The position numbers were made by a program, and so were the translations under genes. A stretch of 64,000 nucleotides of DNA. Source: Bacillus albus. GTDB lineage: Bacteria > Bacillota > Bacilli > Bacillales > Bacillaceae_G. How positions within the stretch are numbered: the stretch's first letter is position 1; each line of letters begins with the position of its first letter. Below the pieces are notes generated by a model, which was not told the origin of the DNA, did no database searches, and saw nothing but the letters and a program-made list of their open reading frames with translations. Shown piece after piece: positions 63,737-64,000 of the stretch. The DNA lies in contig NZ_MAOE01000110.1 in assembly GCF_001884185.1 (NCBI RefSeq), positions 1 through 64,000 on the forward strand, given 5' to 3'.

Positions 63737-64000
63737 ATGCTGATTGTTTAGACATTAAGAAGAGGATGCTAAAGTAATTCTGTGACTACAATTTTTAAGA
63801 TTCTATACAAAAGTAATATGTATAAGTGTATGTGATTTTCTTATTAACATAAGTTGTATGTAGTAGACTGGTTATTAATTTGTTATACTTCTAGATTATT
63901 TTATTTGTTTAATAATATTGTATAATCTTCACCTTGTTAAATTTAATATTATTTTATTAAAAATTAGTAAGGTGAAGGATTATTTATGTACACATGAAAT

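Overview
The window looks like chromosome of a Bacillus cereus-group bacterium (B. cereus or B. thuringiensis type). Three kinds of evidence point there: low G+C, strong GGAGG-type ribosome sites and many T-tailed hairpin terminators; a gene set typical of the group (AiiA lactonase, BcII metallo-beta-lactamase, BclA-like exosporium protein, bacillithiol deacetylase BshB2, SigI/RsgI); and several copies of a 5-bp-duplicating interspersed repeat that fits the group-specific element bcr1. I see no rRNA, tRNA, prophage, CRISPR array or complete insertion sequence. Only the 3' end of one IS605-type TnpB gene and its likely omega-RNA lie at the left edge. 

Layout. 1-0.4 kb: tnpB tail and right end. 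0.4-8.7 kb: lipoprotein amidohydrolase and agmatine deiminase sharing an operator-like motif, then oligopeptidase PepF, arylamine N-acetyltransferase, secreted alpha-amylase with a cre site, and a collagen-like exosporium protein. 9-20.4 kb: lipoprotein, a structured non-coding stretch before a Smr-less MutS2 paralogue, acetyltransferase, phosphatase, quinone oxidoreductase with a divergent LysR regulator, two secreted DUF2690 proteins, two DinB-fold proteins. 19.9-23 kb: TetR regulator and MMPL exporter. 24-27.3 kb: Fur-box-controlled siderophore ABC uptake genes without an ATPase. 27.5-36 kb: acetyltransferase, ArsB/NhaD-type transporter, YojF-BshB2, cytidine deaminase, an MFS drug transporter with a possible RBS-sequestering leader, an amino-acid permease. 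36-48 kb: dehydrogenase, aiiA, a DMT pair divergent from a Crp/Fnr regulator across a perfect palindrome, a VOC pseudogene, a flavoprotein with a long operator, serine hydrolase, BcII, and hcp with an Fnr box. 48.5-57 kb: condensation-fold acyltransferase, a PadR-DUF1048-ABC drug exporter operon, a WYL regulator with a divergent GyrI-like protein, TetR, CPBP protease. 57.2-63.2 kb: sigI-rsgI followed by a single 1,119-residue protein with GH18, NodB deacetylase and GT2 synthase modules. 63.5 kb: ArsR-type regulator. 

How the genes work together. Most of the window is independent small transcription units, each closed by a terminator and often paired with a divergent regulator. The parts most worth attention are: the SigI/RsgI envelope-sensing pair next to the one-polypeptide synthase/deacetylase/hydrolase, which has a plausible inside/outside topology for making and modifying a surface amino-sugar polymer; the structured RNA before the MutS2-like gene; the leader of the MFS gene; the regularly interrupted collagen repeat; and the set of undescribed palindromic operators. 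All calls come from reading the sequence by eye; no homology search was run.
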